Notes: generated from the sequence alone by a model not told the origin. A stretch of DNA of 39,917 nucleotides from Oscillospiraceae bacterium (GCA_022650455.1 JALCPO010000015.1:1-39917); one strand, 5' to 3'. Positions 22,500 through 32,440 are shown, counted from the stretch's first letter. A program made the numbers and translations.

Positions 22500-22921
22500 A
22501 AATCCTTGCGGTGGACCTGGGCAAAGCGCGGACCGGGCTGGCCGTCTGCGACGAAAACGAGGTCCTGGCCTCGCCCGCGGGCGTCGTGGCCGAATGGAAC
22601 CGGGAAAAGCTTCTTCAAAAAGTGGCGGCGGAAGCGGCGCGGCTCGCCGTGGGCGAGATCGTCGTGGGCCTTCCGCGCAACATGGACGGTTCCGAAGGCG
22701 AAAGCGCGCGGAACGCCCGTGCCTTTGCTGAACGCCTGCGCGGGCTCGTTCCGGTCCCGGTCACGATGCAGGACGAACGCGGAACGACCATAACGGCGCA
22801 CAATTACCTGAACGACACGGATACCCGGGGCAAAAAGCGCAAGGCCGTCGTGGACGCGGTGGCCGCGACGGTGATCTTGCAGGACTACCTGACTTACCGC
22901 AGGAACCGGGCGGGCCGCTGA
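22496..22921 (+). CDS. ruvX: RuvX/YqgF family RNase H-fold nuclease
   Basis: 141 residues with the family motifs ILAVDLGKARTGLAVCD, VVGLPRNMDGSEG, MQDERGTTITA and VDAVAATVILQDYL, including the three acidic metal ligands. Annotated as Holliday junction resolvase; in some bacteria it acts in 16S rRNA 5' maturation. Start overlaps the phosphatase stop as ATGA. Last gene of the plus-strand run. Confidence 0.93.
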   Translation: MKILAVDLGKARTGLAVCDENEVLASPAGVVAEWNREKLLQKVAAEAARLAVGEIVVGLPRNMDGSEGESARNARAFAERLRGLVPVPVTMQDERGTTITAHNYLNDTDTRGKKRKAVVDAVAATVILQDYLTYRRNRAGR

Positions 22922-22927
22922 CCGCCC

Positions 22928-22975
22928 CATGCAAAAAGAGCCGCCCGGCAAAACCGGACGGCTCTTTTTGCATGG
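22928..22975. terminator. Bidirectional terminator between ruvX and the radical SAM gene
   Basis: A long stem, CCATGCAAAAAGAGCCG with its complement and a CCGG-AAAA-type top, has T5 on each strand. Confidence 0.92.
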
Positions 22976-24343
22976 TCACGTTCCCGCATAACAATGGTGC
23001 TTCAGCCGGTACAGATGCGTCTTTCTGCCGAAATCCGCAACGAGGCTCAGCGCGAAAACGCCGATTTTGACGACAAAGGAAAAGGCGATGCGCCGCAGGC
23101 CGTAGGCCGCGCCGAAAATCTTCCAGATCCGAAAGGACGAGAAAAACGTGTAGAACTGCTTCACCGCCCGGAAGAACATCTTCTGGAGCTCCCACGGCGA
23201 CATCTTTTTGGGAAGGAACGTCACGTTCATCATGTCGAACAGGCTCCAGTCCCGCGTAAGGATGCGGTTTTCCTTTTCAAGCTGGCGGTAAACCTCGGTG
23301 CCGGGGAACGGCGTCAGAACGGCGGGCTGGAGCTGGTAGGCGTTGATCTTTTTGGAAAACTGCACGCTGCGCTCAAGGTCGCTCCGGGAATCCGTGTCGA
23401 TCCCCAGCACGATGCTCGCGATCAGCCGGATCTTATGCCGGGCGAGGGCGGCCGCGCACCGCTCGATGTCGGAAATCTTCTGGTGCTTGTTCACGGCGTC
23501 CAGCGAATCCTGGTTCAGCGACTCGATGCCGACCAGGGCGCGCGTGAGGTGCGCCTTCTGGAGAAGGCCGAGCAGCTCCTCGTCGTCGGCCATATCGGTG
23601 CGGCCGAAGAAGAACGTCTCGCGGAACACGAGGTTTTCGCGGATCATGCGGCGGCAGATCTCTTTCGCCCGCTCCTTGTTGGCGGTGAAATTGTCGTCCT
23701 CAAAATTCATGTACCGGAAGCCGAGCCGCTTGTAATACCGCAGCTCTTCCATGACGCTGCCGATGCTTCTTTCCCGGTACGGGCGGAACATCCGCGACGT
23801 GGTGCAGAACGTGCAGCAAAACGGGCAGCCGCGCGTCGACATCACGTTGGCGCAGTCGCAGCGCGTCCTCAGCAGGGAATAGTCCGGGAAAGGCGCCTCG
23901 TCGAGGTTTTTCAGGCACGGCGCGGAAACGATCTTCTCCTTTCTGCGCCCCTCGACCACGTCGCGGATGACGCTCTCGCCTTCCCCGACGATCACCTGGT
24001 CGGCGTGGCGCGCCGCTTCCTCCGGCAGGGCCGAGGCGTGCATCCCGCCGATGAGTACGCGCGCACCGGTTTTTTCGTGCAACATATCGGCCAGCCGGTA
24101 GGCGCGCGGCGCGTTCGAGGTCATGGTATACAGACAGAACACGTCGGCGCCGAACAGCTTGGAAAAGTCGATATCCGAGTACAGCTCCTCGTAGACGGAA
24201 ACGTCATGGCCCGCTTCTTTTAAAATATGGCCGAGGATCAAAGGCCCGGTAATGGAATTGGAATGCCCGTAGATCAGGTTTCCGAGACGATACAGCTTGC
24301 GCCTGCGCACATCGCCGGCAGGCGTGATAAAAACCACCTTCAT
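22976..24343 (-). CDS. B12-binding-domain radical SAM protein
   Basis: 455 residues. N-terminal Rossmann-like B12-binding domain (about 1-135: GPLILGHILKEAGHDVSVYEE, IGGMHASALPEEA, GEGESVIRDV). The radical SAM core follows with C173-x3-C177-x2-C180 (CPFCCTFC), FEDDNF and ALVGIESLNQDSLD. The C-terminal part from about 395 is hydrophobic and aromatic. I see no DxHxxG cobalamin-ligand motif, so cobalamin, if bound, may be base-off without His ligation. Related proteins include P-methylases and lipid or sterol-like modifiers; the substrate cannot be read. GGGGTGAT precedes the ATG. Confidence 0.85.
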   Translation of the reverse strand: MKVVFITPAGDVRRRKLYRLGNLIYGHSNSITGPLILGHILKEAGHDVSVYEELYSDIDFSKLFGADVFCLYTMTSNAPRAYRLADMLHEKTGARVLIGGMHASALPEEAARHADQVIVGEGESVIRDVVEGRRKEKIVSAPCLKNLDEAPFPDYSLLRTRCDCANVMSTRGCPFCCTFCTTSRMFRPYRERSIGSVMEELRYYKRLGFRYMNFEDDNFTANKERAKEICRRMIRENLVFRETFFFGRTDMADDEELLGLLQKAHLTRALVGIESLNQDSLDAVNKHQKISDIERCAAALARHKIRLIASIVLGIDTDSRSDLERSVQFSKKINAYQLQPAVLTPFPGTEVYRQLEKENRILTRDWSLFDMMNVTFLPKKMSPWELQKMFFRAVKQFYTFFSSFRIWKIFGAAYGLRRIAFSFVVKIGVFALSLVADFGRKTHLYRLKHHCYAGT

Positions 24344-24449
24344 GAAACATCACCCCACTTATCTGCGGCCCGGGCCTGCAAGATGGCTTTGGCTCCGCCC
24401 CATGGGCCGCACACCGGGAATGCCGCCGTTTTGCGCCGTTCCCGGCCGT

Positions 24450-25343
24450 TTACTGTTTCTTTTGCTCGAACTCCCGGTCCCTGCCGAGGTAGAAAAGCGC
24501 GACCGTTCCGGTCCCGGTATGCGCCCCGATGACCGGCCCGATGGGCGCCGTCCGGAACCGGGTGACGCCGAATTTTTCCCTGACCCGTTCCTCCACATAT
24601 TCCGCGCCCTGCGGGGAATCGCTGTGGCTGATGAAGATCATCTGCTCTTCCGGCTTTTCGGCGGTCTTTTCCATATGGCCGACCAGGTCGTCGAGCGACT
24701 GCTTGCGCCCGCGGATCTTATCTACCAAGATGATGTGGCCCTCGTCGTCAAAATGCATGACCGGCTTGATGCCGAGCATGGTGCCCACCAGGGCCGACGC
24801 GCCGGAGATTCTGCCGCCGCGTTTCAGGTGGTTCAGGTCGTCCACCGTAAACCAGTGGTGCATCCGGTTGCGGTTCTGTTCCACCCAGTCCTTCACTTCG
24901 CCGACGGTTGCCCCGGCGCGCTTTTTCTGCACGGCGTGCCAGACGAGAAGGCCCTCGCCGAGCGAGGCGGCGAGCGTATCGACCGTAAGGACTTTGCGCT
25001 CCGGGTACTTCTCCGCGAGGTCGCGGGCCGCAAGCACGGAATTGTTGTATGTACCGCTCAGTCCCGAGGAAAACCCCAGGTACAGCACGTCCGTCCCATC
25101 CTTCAGAAACGGCTCGAAGGCGTCCTGAAAAACCGCCAGGCCGATCTGGTTGGTGGTGGACGGCTCCCCGGCGGCGATCCGCGTATAAAATTCATGCGAC
25201 GGGATGTCGCGCTCATCCGGGTAATCCAGGAACGAGTCCGCCCCGATGGTGAAATTCATGGGGATGACGGCCACGTCCAGCTCGTCCGCCATCTCCTGCG
25301 TCAGGTCGCTCGTGGAATCCGTGATAATCTTGAAATCACTCAT
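24450..25343 (-). CDS. DegV family fatty-acid-binding protein (second copy)
   Basis: 297 residues; starts MSDFKIITDSTSDL, then SSGLSGTYNN, LNHLKRGGRISG, and IGPVIGAHTGTGTVALFY, all classic DegV features. The protein is more typical of the family than the copy at 1585. Start chosen at 25343 because AAGGAGACGAAGTC precedes it; the ATG at 25385 is too early. A TGGACA-N17-TATAAT promoter lies upstream. The two copies differ enough to suggest separate fatty-acid preferences. Confidence 0.92.
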   Translation of the reverse strand: MSDFKIITDSTSDLTQEMADELDVAVIPMNFTIGADSFLDYPDERDIPSHEFYTRIAAGEPSTTNQIGLAVFQDAFEPFLKDGTDVLYLGFSSGLSGTYNNSVLAARDLAEKYPERKVLTVDTLAASLGEGLLVWHAVQKKRAGATVGEVKDWVEQNRNRMHHWFTVDDLNHLKRGGRISGASALVGTMLGIKPVMHFDDEGHIILVDKIRGRKQSLDDLVGHMEKTAEKPEEQMIFISHSDSPQGAEYVEERVREKFGVTRFRTAPIGPVIGAHTGTGTVALFYLGRDREFEQKKQ

Positions 25344-25406
25344 GACTTCGTCTCCTTCTTTTCTTTCCATGGAAAAGGAAGCCATTCCGGCTTATTTTTC
25401 ATTCTT

Positions 25407-25435
25407 ATTATACTGTCTCTTTCCGGGAATGTCCA
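25407..25435 (-). promoter_or_regulatory. Sigma-A promoter of the second degV
   Basis: TGGACA (25435-25430), 17 bases, TATAAT (25412-25407). Confidence 0.85.
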
Positions 25436-25458
25436 CAGCGCGGCGGGAAAGAAAAGCC

Positions 25459-25502
25459 AAAAGGCCGGCGTCCGCCGTATGGGGCGGGTGCCGGCCTTTT
25501 GA
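25459..25502 (-). terminator. Terminator of the ribosomal protein supercluster
   Basis: AAAAGGCCGGC...GGCGG forms an 18-bp stem (25459-25476 with 25483-25500), with T4 and A4 edges, just downstream of rplQ. Confidence 0.9.
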
Positions 25503-25515
25503 AACGGGGAACGGG

Positions 25516-25857
25516 TCAGACCAGTTCGATGATCGCCATTTCGGCCGCGTCGCCGCGGCGGGGCCCGAGTTTGCTGATACGGGTATAGCCCCCGCTGCGC
25601 TCGGCATACTTGGGCGCGATCTCGGTGAACAGCTTGTGCACCACGGCCTCTTTTGTGATAAAGCCATAGGCAAGGCGTTTGTTGGCCAGATTATCCTGCT
25701 TCGCAACCGTGATCATTTTCTCGGCCATGGAGCGGACGTCCTTGGCGCGGGTCACGGTGGTTTCGATTTTGCCGTTTTCAAAAAGGAAAGTAACCATAGC
25801 CCGCAGCATGGCGAGCCTGCTGTCGGTGGCCCTTCCGAGTTTTCTGGTTCCTGGCAT
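25516..25857 (-). CDS. rplQ: 50S ribosomal protein L17
   Basis: 113 residues, starting [19 protein letters not shown]. Lines the peptide exit-tunnel side of the large subunit. Last gene of the alpha operon, 36 bases after rpoA, followed by a strong terminator. Confidence 0.97.
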   Translation of the reverse strand: MPGTRKLGRATDSRLAMLRAMVTFLFENGKIETTVTRAKDVRSMAEKMITVAKQDNLANKRLAYGFITKEAVVHKLFTEIAPKYAERSGGYTRISKLGPRRGDAAEMAIIELV

Positions 25858-25893
25858 CGCATTTCACTCCTTTTCCTCAGGTTTGCGGATGAG

Positions 25894-26847
25894 TCATTCG
25901 TCTTCCTTGCGGAGATTAAAACCGAGCGAGGCCATCTTCCAGACAACCTCCTCCAGGGATTTGCGCCCGAGGTTGCGGACCTTCATCATGTCTTCCTCGG
26001 ACTTGTTGATAATGTCACCGACCGTATTGATGCCGGCGCGCTTCAGGCAGTTGAACGAACGGACGGAAAGGTCCAGCTCCTCGATGGTCATGTCGAGGAT
26101 CTTTTCCTTGCTCTTGTCGTCCTTTTCCACCATAATTTCGGTATTGCTGCCCTTGTCGGACAGGTTGACGAACAGGTTCAGGTGCTCGGTGAGGACCTTC
26201 GCCGCCAGCGAAACGGCCTCCTGCGCGCCGATGATCCCGTTTGTCCAGACCTCCAGCGTCAGCTTGTCGTAATCGATATTCTGCCCGACGCGGGTCGGCT
26301 CCACATTGTAATTGACCTTATAGACCGGAGTGTAGATGGAATCCACCGGCAGCACGCCGATGACGTTGGCGCTCATGTTCTGTTTGTTGCGCTCGGCGGA
26401 AACATAGCCGCGGCCCTTGTCCAGAGTCAGCTCCATGAACAGCTTTGCGCCGTCGCCCAACGTGGCGATGTGCATCTCCGGATTGAGGATCTCCACCTCG
26501 CTGTCGCACTTGATTGAGTCGGCCGTTACCTCGCACGGGCCTTCGGCGGCGATTTCCACCGTTTTGGGGCCGTCGCAGTGCAGCTTTGCCGTCAACCCTT
26601 TGATATTCAGGATGATTTCGGTGACATCCTCTTTGACACCGGGGATAGTGGAAAATTCATGAAGAACGCCGTCGATCTTGATGGAAGTCACCGCGGTGCC
26701 CTGCAGCGACGACAGCAGCACGCGCCGAAGGCTGTTGCCCAGGGTCGTGCCGAAGCCGCGCTCCAGCGGTTCCACGATAAACTTGCCGTAAGTGCCATCC
26801 TCGGATAACTCGTTCGTCTCGATCTTTGGCTTCTCAAACTCGATCAT
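25894..26847 (-). CDS. rpoA: RNA polymerase alpha subunit
   Basis: 317 residues. N-terminal assembly domain ([29 protein letters not shown]), a linker around 230-245, and C-terminal domain ([20 protein letters not shown], ending in [10 protein letters not shown]) that contacts UP elements and activators. Length and motifs are normal. In the usual place between rpsD and rplQ. Confidence 0.98.
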   Translation of the reverse strand: MIEFEKPKIETNELSEDGTYGKFIVEPLERGFGTTLGNSLRRVLLSSLQGTAVTSIKIDGVLHEFSTIPGVKEDVTEIILNIKGLTAKLHCDGPKTVEIAAEGPCEVTADSIKCDSEVEILNPEMHIATLGDGAKLFMELTLDKGRGYVSAERNKQNMSANVIGVLPVDSIYTPVYKVNYNVEPTRVGQNIDYDKLTLEVWTNGIIGAQEAVSLAAKVLTEHLNLFVNLSDKGSNTEIMVEKDDKSKEKILDMTIEELDLSVRSFNCLKRAGINTVGDIINKSEEDMMKVRNLGRKSLEEVVWKMASLGFNLRKEDE

Positions 26848-26919
26848 TAGCGACCCTCCTTGACTGATAGCGGATGAATTTATCTGCCATGACGCTTTCC
26901 CCGCCGAAGGGGGAACGCA

Positions 26920-27546
26920 TTACTTGGAGTACAACTCAACGATGAGAGTCTCGTCAACAGGAAGGTCGATTTCATCGCGTGTCGGCAGCGCCGCAACCTT
27001 GCCTTCCAGCGTTTCGCGGTTCACGTCGAGCCACTTTGGCACCGGGCGCGATGCGTTGGCTTCCAGAACGGCCTTGATCCTTTCGCTCTTGCGGCTGTTC
27101 GGCATGATGGAAACCGTCTCGCCTACGCTGGTAAGGTAGGAAGGAATGTCGACACGCCTGCCGTTCACGGAGATATGCCCGTGGGTGACGATCTGGCGCG
27201 CCTCCGGACGTGAATTCGCCCACCCGAGGCGGTAAACCACATCGTCCAGGCGGCGCTCCAGCAGGACGAGCAGTTCCTCGCCGGTTTTGCCCTGCTTCTT
27301 CGCCGCGGCCTCGTAATATTTATGAAACTGAGATTCCAGAACGCCGTAAAAGCGCTTGGTCATCTGCTTTGCGCGCAGCTGAAGGCCGTACTCGGACGTC
27401 TTCTTGCGGCCCTGGCCATGCTGGCCCGGCGCGTAAGCCCGGCGCCCCACCGCGCACTTCCCCGTGTAGCATCTCTGCCCTTTCAGGAAAAGCTTCTGGC
27501 CCTCGCGGCGGCACTGTTTGCAGACGGAATCGGTATATCTTGCCAT
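26920..27546 (-). CDS. rpsD: 30S ribosomal protein S4 (zinc-type)
   Basis: 208 residues. Early 16S rRNA assembly protein. It has the zinc-binding N-terminus CKQC ... CYTGKC (Cys at 9, 12, 26, 31), then an S4 RNA-binding domain ([20 protein letters not shown]). A 72-base gap to rpoA contains a small CCCC/GGGG hairpin. Confidence 0.97.
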   Translation of the reverse strand: MARYTDSVCKQCRREGQKLFLKGQRCYTGKCAVGRRAYAPGQHGQGRKKTSEYGLQLRAKQMTKRFYGVLESQFHKYYEAAAKKQGKTGEELLVLLERRLDDVVYRLGWANSRPEARQIVTHGHISVNGRRVDIPSYLTSVGETVSIMPNSRKSERIKAVLEANASRPVPKWLDVNRETLEGKVAALPTRDEIDLPVDETLIVELYSK

Positions 27547-27570
27547 ATTTTGCTTACACCTCCTAAAAAA

Positions 27571-27978
27571 CTACACGCGTCTTCTTTTCGGCGGACGGCA
27601 GCCGTTGTGCGGGATGGGGGTCACGTCCTTGATCATGCTGACCTCAAGGCCGGCGCCCTGAAGCGCGCGGATTGCCGCCTCGCGGCCCGAACCCGGGCCC
27701 TTGACGTAAACTTCGACGGATTTCATGCCGTGCTCCATGGCCGCTTTCGCCGCGGTCTCGGCAGCGGTCTGCGCGGCGAACGGAGTGGATTTTCTGGAGC
27801 CGCGGAAGCCCAGTTCCCCGGAACTCGCCCAGGAAACCGCGTTGCCCTGAACGTCGGTGATGGTGACGATGGTGTTGTTGAAAGTGGACTGGATGTGAGC
27901 GGACCCGCGGTCGATATTTTTACGCTCGCGGCGCTTACGGGCGGAAGTAGCTTTCCCCGCCGTCTTTTGAGCTGCCAT
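27571..27978 (-). CDS. rpsK: 30S ribosomal protein S11
   Basis: 135 residues; [14 protein letters not shown], then [14 protein letters not shown] and [18 protein letters not shown] at the C-terminus, the platform protein signature. 24 bases before rpsD. Confidence 0.98.
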   Translation of the reverse strand: MAAQKTAGKATSARKRRERKNIDRGSAHIQSTFNNTIVTITDVQGNAVSWASSGELGFRGSRKSTPFAAQTAAETAAKAAMEHGMKSVEVYVKGPGSGREAAIRALQGAGLEVSMIKDVTPIPHNGCRPPKRRRV

Positions 27979-27996
27979 ATTTACAATCCCTCCAGA

Positions 27997-28365
27997 TTAC
28001 TTTTTCTTGTTGGCCATCGTTCTCCTCGGGCCTTTGCGCGTGCGCGCATTGGTCTTGGTGCGCTGGCCCCGGACCGGCAGGCCCTTGCGGTGACGGACGC
28101 CGCGGTAGCAGCCGATTTCAATCAGTCTTTTGATGTCGAACGCATTGTCGCGGCGAAGGTCGCCTTCCACGCGGCAGTTGTGGTCAATATATTCCCTCAG
28201 TTTCGCCGCGTCGTCCTCGGTCAGGTCCCTTACGCGGATATCCGGATTCACGCCCGATGCCGAGCAGATCTGTGCCGCGCTGCTGCGGCCGATTCCGAAA
28301 ATATACGTAAGAGCAATCTCGATGCGCTTATCCCGCGGCAGATCGATGCCTGCTATACGCGCCAT
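27997..28365 (-). CDS. rpsM: 30S ribosomal protein S13
   Basis: 122 residues, [21 protein letters not shown] at the start and [21 protein letters not shown] near the end, the head protein contacting P-site tRNA. 18 bases before rpsK. Confidence 0.98.
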   Translation of the reverse strand: MARIAGIDLPRDKRIEIALTYIFGIGRSSAAQICSASGVNPDIRVRDLTEDDAAKLREYIDHNCRVEGDLRRDNAFDIKRLIEIGCYRGVRHRKGLPVRGQRTKTNARTRKGPRRTMANKKK

Positions 28366-28400
28366 AGTGGTTGCACCTCCAAATGAATTGATTTACGCCA

Positions 28401-28514
28401 TTAGCCCTGGCGCTGTTTATGCTTCGGGTTTTCACAGATAACCATGACTTTGCCCTTGCGCTTTATGATCTTGCATTTCTCGCACATCTTTTTTACAGAA
28501 GGTCTTACTTTCAT
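28401..28514 (-). CDS. rpmJ: 50S ribosomal protein L36 (zinc-type)
   Basis: A 37-residue gene: [19 protein letters not shown] to the end KHKQRQG. The Cys-x2-Cys and later Cys/His form the zinc site of the C+ type. Found in its standard place between infA and rpsM. Confidence 0.97.
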   Translation of the reverse strand: MKVRPSVKKMCEKCKIIKRKGKVMVICENPKHKQRQG

Positions 28515-28556
28515 TTTGCGTGCCCTCCCTTTTTCGGCAGCTGCTTTTTCCCTGGG

Positions 28557-28775
28557 TTACTTGGAACGCCATGTAATGCGCCCGCGCGTGAGGTCGTAGG
28601 GTGAAAGCTCGATGGTCACCTTGTCCCCCGGCAGGATCCGGATGAAGTTCATGCGGAGCTTGCCGGAAATATGCGCGAGTATAGTATGATGATTGGAAAG
28701 CTCCACCGTAAACATGGCGTTCGGCAGGGCTTCCGTAACGATGCCTTCGGTTTCAATTACGTCCTGTTTCGACAT
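28557..28775 (-). CDS. infA: Translation initiation factor IF-1
   Basis: 72-residue OB-fold protein ([20 protein letters not shown], then [16 protein letters not shown]) that occupies the A site with IF-2 and IF-3. Four bases after the KOW gene. Confidence 0.97.
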   Translation of the reverse strand: MSKQDVIETEGIVTEALPNAMFTVELSNHHTILAHISGKLRMNFIRILPGDKVTIELSPYDLTRGRITWRSK

Positions 28776-28779
28776 AGAT

Positions 28780-29046
28780 TCAGCCTCCTCGTCTGGAAAG
28801 CGGCCCCGCCTCTTGGAACCCGGCGAGGGCCCGGCGAATACTGCGGTCTGTCTGCATCAAGCTTTCGGGCAGCGCGGTGCCGGTCGCGGCCAGATGCCTC
28901 AAGTTCTTCTTTTTCGGATGCTCAAGGCTCCGGCGCTTTCCGTCGCAGACGACGGCGCCGCGCCCGTCCGAACCAAGGACGACGAAAAAGCCGCCCCCGT
29001 CCCGGCCTGCACGCGACCGGACAACACGCCCTCTGACGAAATCCAT
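28780..29046 (-). CDS. KOW-domain RNA-binding protein
   Basis: 88 residues with an N-terminal KOW-type beta motif ([34 protein letters not shown]) like the L14e/L27e fold. Common between map and infA in Clostridia, where it is annotated as RNA-binding or L14E-like; its role is not established. The C-terminal half is shorter and less conserved. 13 bases after map. Confidence 0.85.
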   Translation of the reverse strand: MDFVRGRVVRSRAGRDGGGFFVVLGSDGRGAVVCDGKRRSLEHPKKKNLRHLAATGTALPESLMQTDRSIRRALAGFQEAGPLSRRGG

Positions 29047-29059
29047 CGCCCGGCCCCCT

Positions 29060-29812
29060 TCAGTCGGCTACCGTCAGAATAACCGGCCCGTCCGGGGTGA
29101 TGGCGATGGAATTTTCAAAATGCGCCGAAAGCTTTCCGTCGGCGGTAACCGTCGTCCAGCCGTCGTTCAGCGTTCTGACTTCCTTGACGCCCTGGTTGAT
29201 CATCGGCTCGATGGCGATGGTCATGCCGGGCAACAGGCGCACGCCCCTGCCGGGCGTGCCGTAATTGGGGACACTGGGGTCTTCATGCATCTTCGCGCCT
29301 ACTCCGTGGCCGACATAATCGCGTACCACCGAGTAACCGCGAGCTTCGGCATACCGCTGAACCGCGCTGCCCACGTCGCCGAGTCTCGCCCCGGCCACGG
29401 CAGCGCGGATCCCTTCGGCAAGGCTTTCCCTCGTCGTGTCCATCAGGCGCTGCGCTTCCTCGCTCACTTTGCCGCAGGGGAACGTATAGGCGTTGTCGCC
29501 TACAAACCCTTCGTAAGTTGCGCCGACGTCGATGCTGACGATGTCGCCCTCCCTGAGGAGATGGTTCTTTTTGGGTATGCCATGGATGACTACATTGTTT
29601 ACGGAAACACACGCGCTGGCCGGAAAGCCGCCGTAACCGAGGAAGGTGGGCTTTGCGCCCTGCTCCTCAATATAGCGGCGCGCGACGCGGTCGATTTCCC
29701 ATGTGGAAACGCCGGGCTCAATCGCGGCCCCGGCAAACTTCAGCGCGTTTGCGGCGATTCTGCCCGCTTCGCGCATGATTTTCAGCTCTCTGCTGGTTTT
29801 CAGAACAATCAT
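29060..29812 (-). CDS. map: Methionine aminopeptidase, type I
   Basis: Removes the initiator methionine co-translationally. 250 residues with all five metal ligands: Asp95, Asp106, His168, Glu201, Glu232; substrate His77 in VIHGIP. No N-terminal SH3/zinc extension. Three bases after adk. Confidence 0.97.
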   Translation of the reverse strand: MIVLKTSRELKIMREAGRIAANALKFAGAAIEPGVSTWEIDRVARRYIEEQGAKPTFLGYGGFPASACVSVNNVVIHGIPKKNHLLREGDIVSIDVGATYEGFVGDNAYTFPCGKVSEEAQRLMDTTRESLAEGIRAAVAGARLGDVGSAVQRYAEARGYSVVRDYVGHGVGAKMHEDPSVPNYGTPGRGVRLLPGMTIAIEPMINQGVKEVRTLNDGWTTVTADGKLSAHFENSIAITPDGPVILTVAD

Positions 29813-29815
29813 AAA

Positions 29816-30445
29816 TCACGCCTCGACTGCGTTCAAAATATCGCGATGGGTTGCGGCCGTATCGTCGCTGCCATGCACGGTTCGGAGCTTTCCCTGCTTC
29901 TTGTAGTAGCCGGTCAGGGGCTCCGTCTGTTCGTGGTACACCTTCAGCCGCGCTTTCACGGTTTCCGGTTGGTCATCCTTGCGCTGAACAAGGGTGCCGC
30001 CGCAGGTGTCGCAGACGCCTTCCACTTTCGGCTTTCTCGTGTGGATGTTGTAGGAGGCTCCGCAGCTGCCGCAGACACGGCGGCCGGACAAACGCCTCAG
30101 GATCAGGGATTCCGGCACTTCAATGTCGATCACCCGGTCGATCCGGATCATTTTGTCCAGCGCCTCGGCCTGGGGGATGGTGCGCGGAAAGCCGTCGAGG
30201 ATGAAGCCGTTCTTGCAGTCGTCCCGGTTCAGCCGCTCGCGGATGATCCCGATGACGACCTCGTCCGGAACAAGGTTTCCGGCCTCGATGTAGGCTTTCG
30301 CTTTCAGACCCATCTCCGTGCCGCTTTTCAGCGCTTCACGGATCATATTGCCTGTGGATATCTGGGGGATGTGGATCTCCCTGGAAAGAATTTCCGCGTG
30401 GGTGCCTTTCCCCGCGCCGGGAGCGCCGAGAAAAATCAGGTTCAT
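29816..30445 (-). CDS. adk: Adenylate kinase (zinc-LID type)
   Basis: ATP + AMP to 2 ADP. 209 residues starting MNLIFLGAPGAGKGT (P-loop). DGFPRT lies near 84-89 and the LID has a Cys4 zinc site (Cys125, 128, 145, 148), typical of Gram-positives. Start at 30445 preferred to the ATG at 30469; AAGGAG lies upstream. Confidence 0.97.
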   Translation of the reverse strand: MNLIFLGAPGAGKGTHAEILSREIHIPQISTGNMIREALKSGTEMGLKAKAYIEAGNLVPDEVVIGIIRERLNRDDCKNGFILDGFPRTIPQAEALDKMIRIDRVIDIEVPESLILRRLSGRRVCGSCGASYNIHTRKPKVEGVCDTCGGTLVQRKDDQPETVKARLKVYHEQTEPLTGYYKKQGKLRTVHGSDDTAATHRDILNAVEA

Positions 30446-30465
30446 TCCTTCAACACTCCTTCTCA

Positions 30466-31800
30466 TCAATCAAGGAACCCCTTGTAATGCCTCATCATCA
30501 TCTGGGACTCCAGTTGTTTCACGGTCTCCAGCGCAACGCCGACAAGGATCAGCAGCGACGTGCCGCCGATGGACAGGTTGCTCATTCCGGTGGAAGCCCC
30601 GAAAATAATGGGCATCAGGGCGATGAACGCAAGGAAAATGGAACCGATGAACGTCACTTTGGAAAGGACCCTTGCAATATAGTCGGACGTCGGTTTCCCG
30701 GGGCGGATGCCCGGAATCGTCCCATTGTTCTGACGTAGATTATTGGCCATCTCAATCGGATTATACTGGATCGTCATGTAGAAATAGGCAAATACGATAA
30801 TCAGGAAGAAATAGAGGATGGAATAGACCCAGCCCGTTGTCGAGAAAGCCTGGAAAAAGCTCTTCCAGAACCCTTCCGTCACCCGGTTGCCAAGGAAAAA
30901 CTCGATGGTGGAAGGGATAATGAGGATGGAACTTGCGAAGATGATCGGCATGACTCCGGAAAGGCCGACCTTGATGGGGATGTGGGTGCTCTGCCCGCCG
31001 TACATCTTGCGGCCGACCACGCGCTTCGCGTACTGGACCGGGATGCGGCGCTCGGAATCATACATAAATACGATGACCCACATCATAAGGATGAACAGCA
31101 CCGCGAACAGCGGGACGAGGAAATAATACTTGCCGTAGCTGGACGGGTCCTGGTTTGCCGCGTTCCAGAAGGTTCCCAGCGTGTTGAACACGTGGGGCAT
31201 CCTGGCGACGATGCCGGCGAACAGCAGGATGGAAATCCCGTTCCCGACCCCGTGCTGGTTGATCTGCTCGCCCAGCCACATCATCAGCGCGGCGCCGGCG
31301 GTAAACGTCATGACAATGACGAACCCGGCGAAAACCTGCTGCCAGCCCGAGGTGTACTTCACGATGGGAGTCCCCTCGTAGGAGCTGTTGTGCAGGTAGA
31401 AGAAATACGCGACCGCCTGGATCAGGCCGAGAAGAACCGCCACATAGCGGGTAATGGCGCCCAAACGCTTGCGCCCTTCCTCCCCTTCCTTGGCCATGCG
31501 CTCCAGCGGGGGAATGGCCACGGTCAGGAGCTCGATGACGATGGAGCTGTTGATATACGGGGTGACGCTCATGGCGAACAGGGTCGCCTGCGCGAACGCG
31601 CCGCCGGAGAGCGTGTCAAGGTAGCTCAGGGCCGTGCCCGAGGAGCTCACCTGGGTCATCAGGCCCTTCAGGGCTTCCGTGTTCAGGAACGGCACCGGGA
31701 TGGCGGAACCGAAACGAAATATAACGATGATAAACAGGGTGAATAGAATTTTTTTGCGAAGATCGGGGATAGCCCAGGCGTTCTTGATTGTTTTAAACAA
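30466..31800 (-). CDS. secY: Preprotein translocase SecY
   Basis: 444 residues, about ten membrane segments. Channel of the Sec translocon. Family hallmarks: GSAIPVPFLN near the start, GGAFAQATLFAMSVTPYINSSI (plug and TM2), and MYGGQSTHIPIKVGLSGVMPIIFASSI. One base from rplO, 20 bases before adk. Confidence 0.98.
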   Translation of the reverse strand: MFKTIKNAWAIPDLRKKILFTLFIIVIFRFGSAIPVPFLNTEALKGLMTQVSSSGTALSYLDTLSGGAFAQATLFAMSVTPYINSSIVIELLTVAIPPLERMAKEGEEGRKRLGAITRYVAVLLGLIQAVAYFFYLHNSSYEGTPIVKYTSGWQQVFAGFVIVMTFTAGAALMMWLGEQINQHGVGNGISILLFAGIVARMPHVFNTLGTFWNAANQDPSSYGKYYFLVPLFAVLFILMMWVIVFMYDSERRIPVQYAKRVVGRKMYGGQSTHIPIKVGLSGVMPIIFASSILIIPSTIEFFLGNRVTEGFWKSFFQAFSTTGWVYSILYFFLIIVFAYFYMTIQYNPIEMANNLRQNNGTIPGIRPGKPTSDYIARVLSKVTFIGSIFLAFIALMPIIFGASTGMSNLSIGGTSLLILVGVALETVKQLESQMMMRHYKGFLD

Positions 31801-31801
31801 A

Positions 31802-32242
31802 TCAGATCACCTCTGCCTTCCCACCGGCAGCTTCGATTTTCTGTTTTGCGGAACCGGAGAAAGCATTCGCCTTCACCGTCAGTTTCTTGGTCAGCTTGCC
31901 GTTTCCGAGGATTTTCACCCCGTCTCCGCATTTTTTAAGGATGCCTGACCCGGTCAGCGCCTTTGCATCGACCGTTGTTCCGTCTTCAAACTTTTCGAGC
32001 GTACCGATGTTCACGGTCTGGATCTCTTTCGCAAAATGATTGACGAAGCCGCGCTTCGGGACACGCCTCTGCAGAGGCATCTGGCCGCCTTCAAAACCCG
32101 GGCGGATGGATCCGCCGGACCTTGCCTTCTGGCCCTTATGACCTTTTCCGGAGGTTTTTCCCCACCCGGAACCGAACCCTCTGCCGATGCGCTTCGGTTC
32201 CTTGCGGGAACCGGGTACTGCCGTCAGATCGTTCAACTTCAT
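31802..32242 (-). CDS. rplO: 50S ribosomal protein L15
   Basis: 146 residues; [43 protein letters not shown]-terminal [11 protein letters not shown]. Normal length, between rpmD and secY. Confidence 0.98.
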   Translation of the reverse strand: MKLNDLTAVPGSRKEPKRIGRGFGSGWGKTSGKGHKGQKARSGGSIRPGFEGGQMPLQRRVPKRGFVNHFAKEIQTVNIGTLEKFEDGTTVDAKALTGSGILKKCGDGVKILGNGKLTKKLTVKANAFSGSAKQKIEAAGGKAEVI

Positions 32243-32260
32243 TTACTCGCACCTCCTTGC

Positions 32261-32440
32261 TTACGCGTTGCTTACCTCGATGAGGTGGATGATCTTGGCC
32301 ACCTTGCCTTTGGTCTGGTCGTTGTCGGGCTGAACCGACGTATCCCCGATTTTGGCAAGACCAAGGGCGCGGGCGGTTGCAATCTGGTCTTTCTTCGCGC
32401 CGATCAGGCTTTTGACCAGCGTAACTTTCAGCTGCGCCAT
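32261..32440 (-). CDS. rpmD: 50S ribosomal protein L30
   Basis: 59-residue short gene: [20 protein letters not shown] at the N-terminus, ending with [10 protein letters not shown]. Located between rpsE and rplO, 12 and 18 bases from each. Confidence 0.97.
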   Translation of the reverse strand: MAQLKVTLVKSLIGAKKDQIATARALGLAKIGDTSVQPDNDQTKGKVAKIIHLIEVSNA

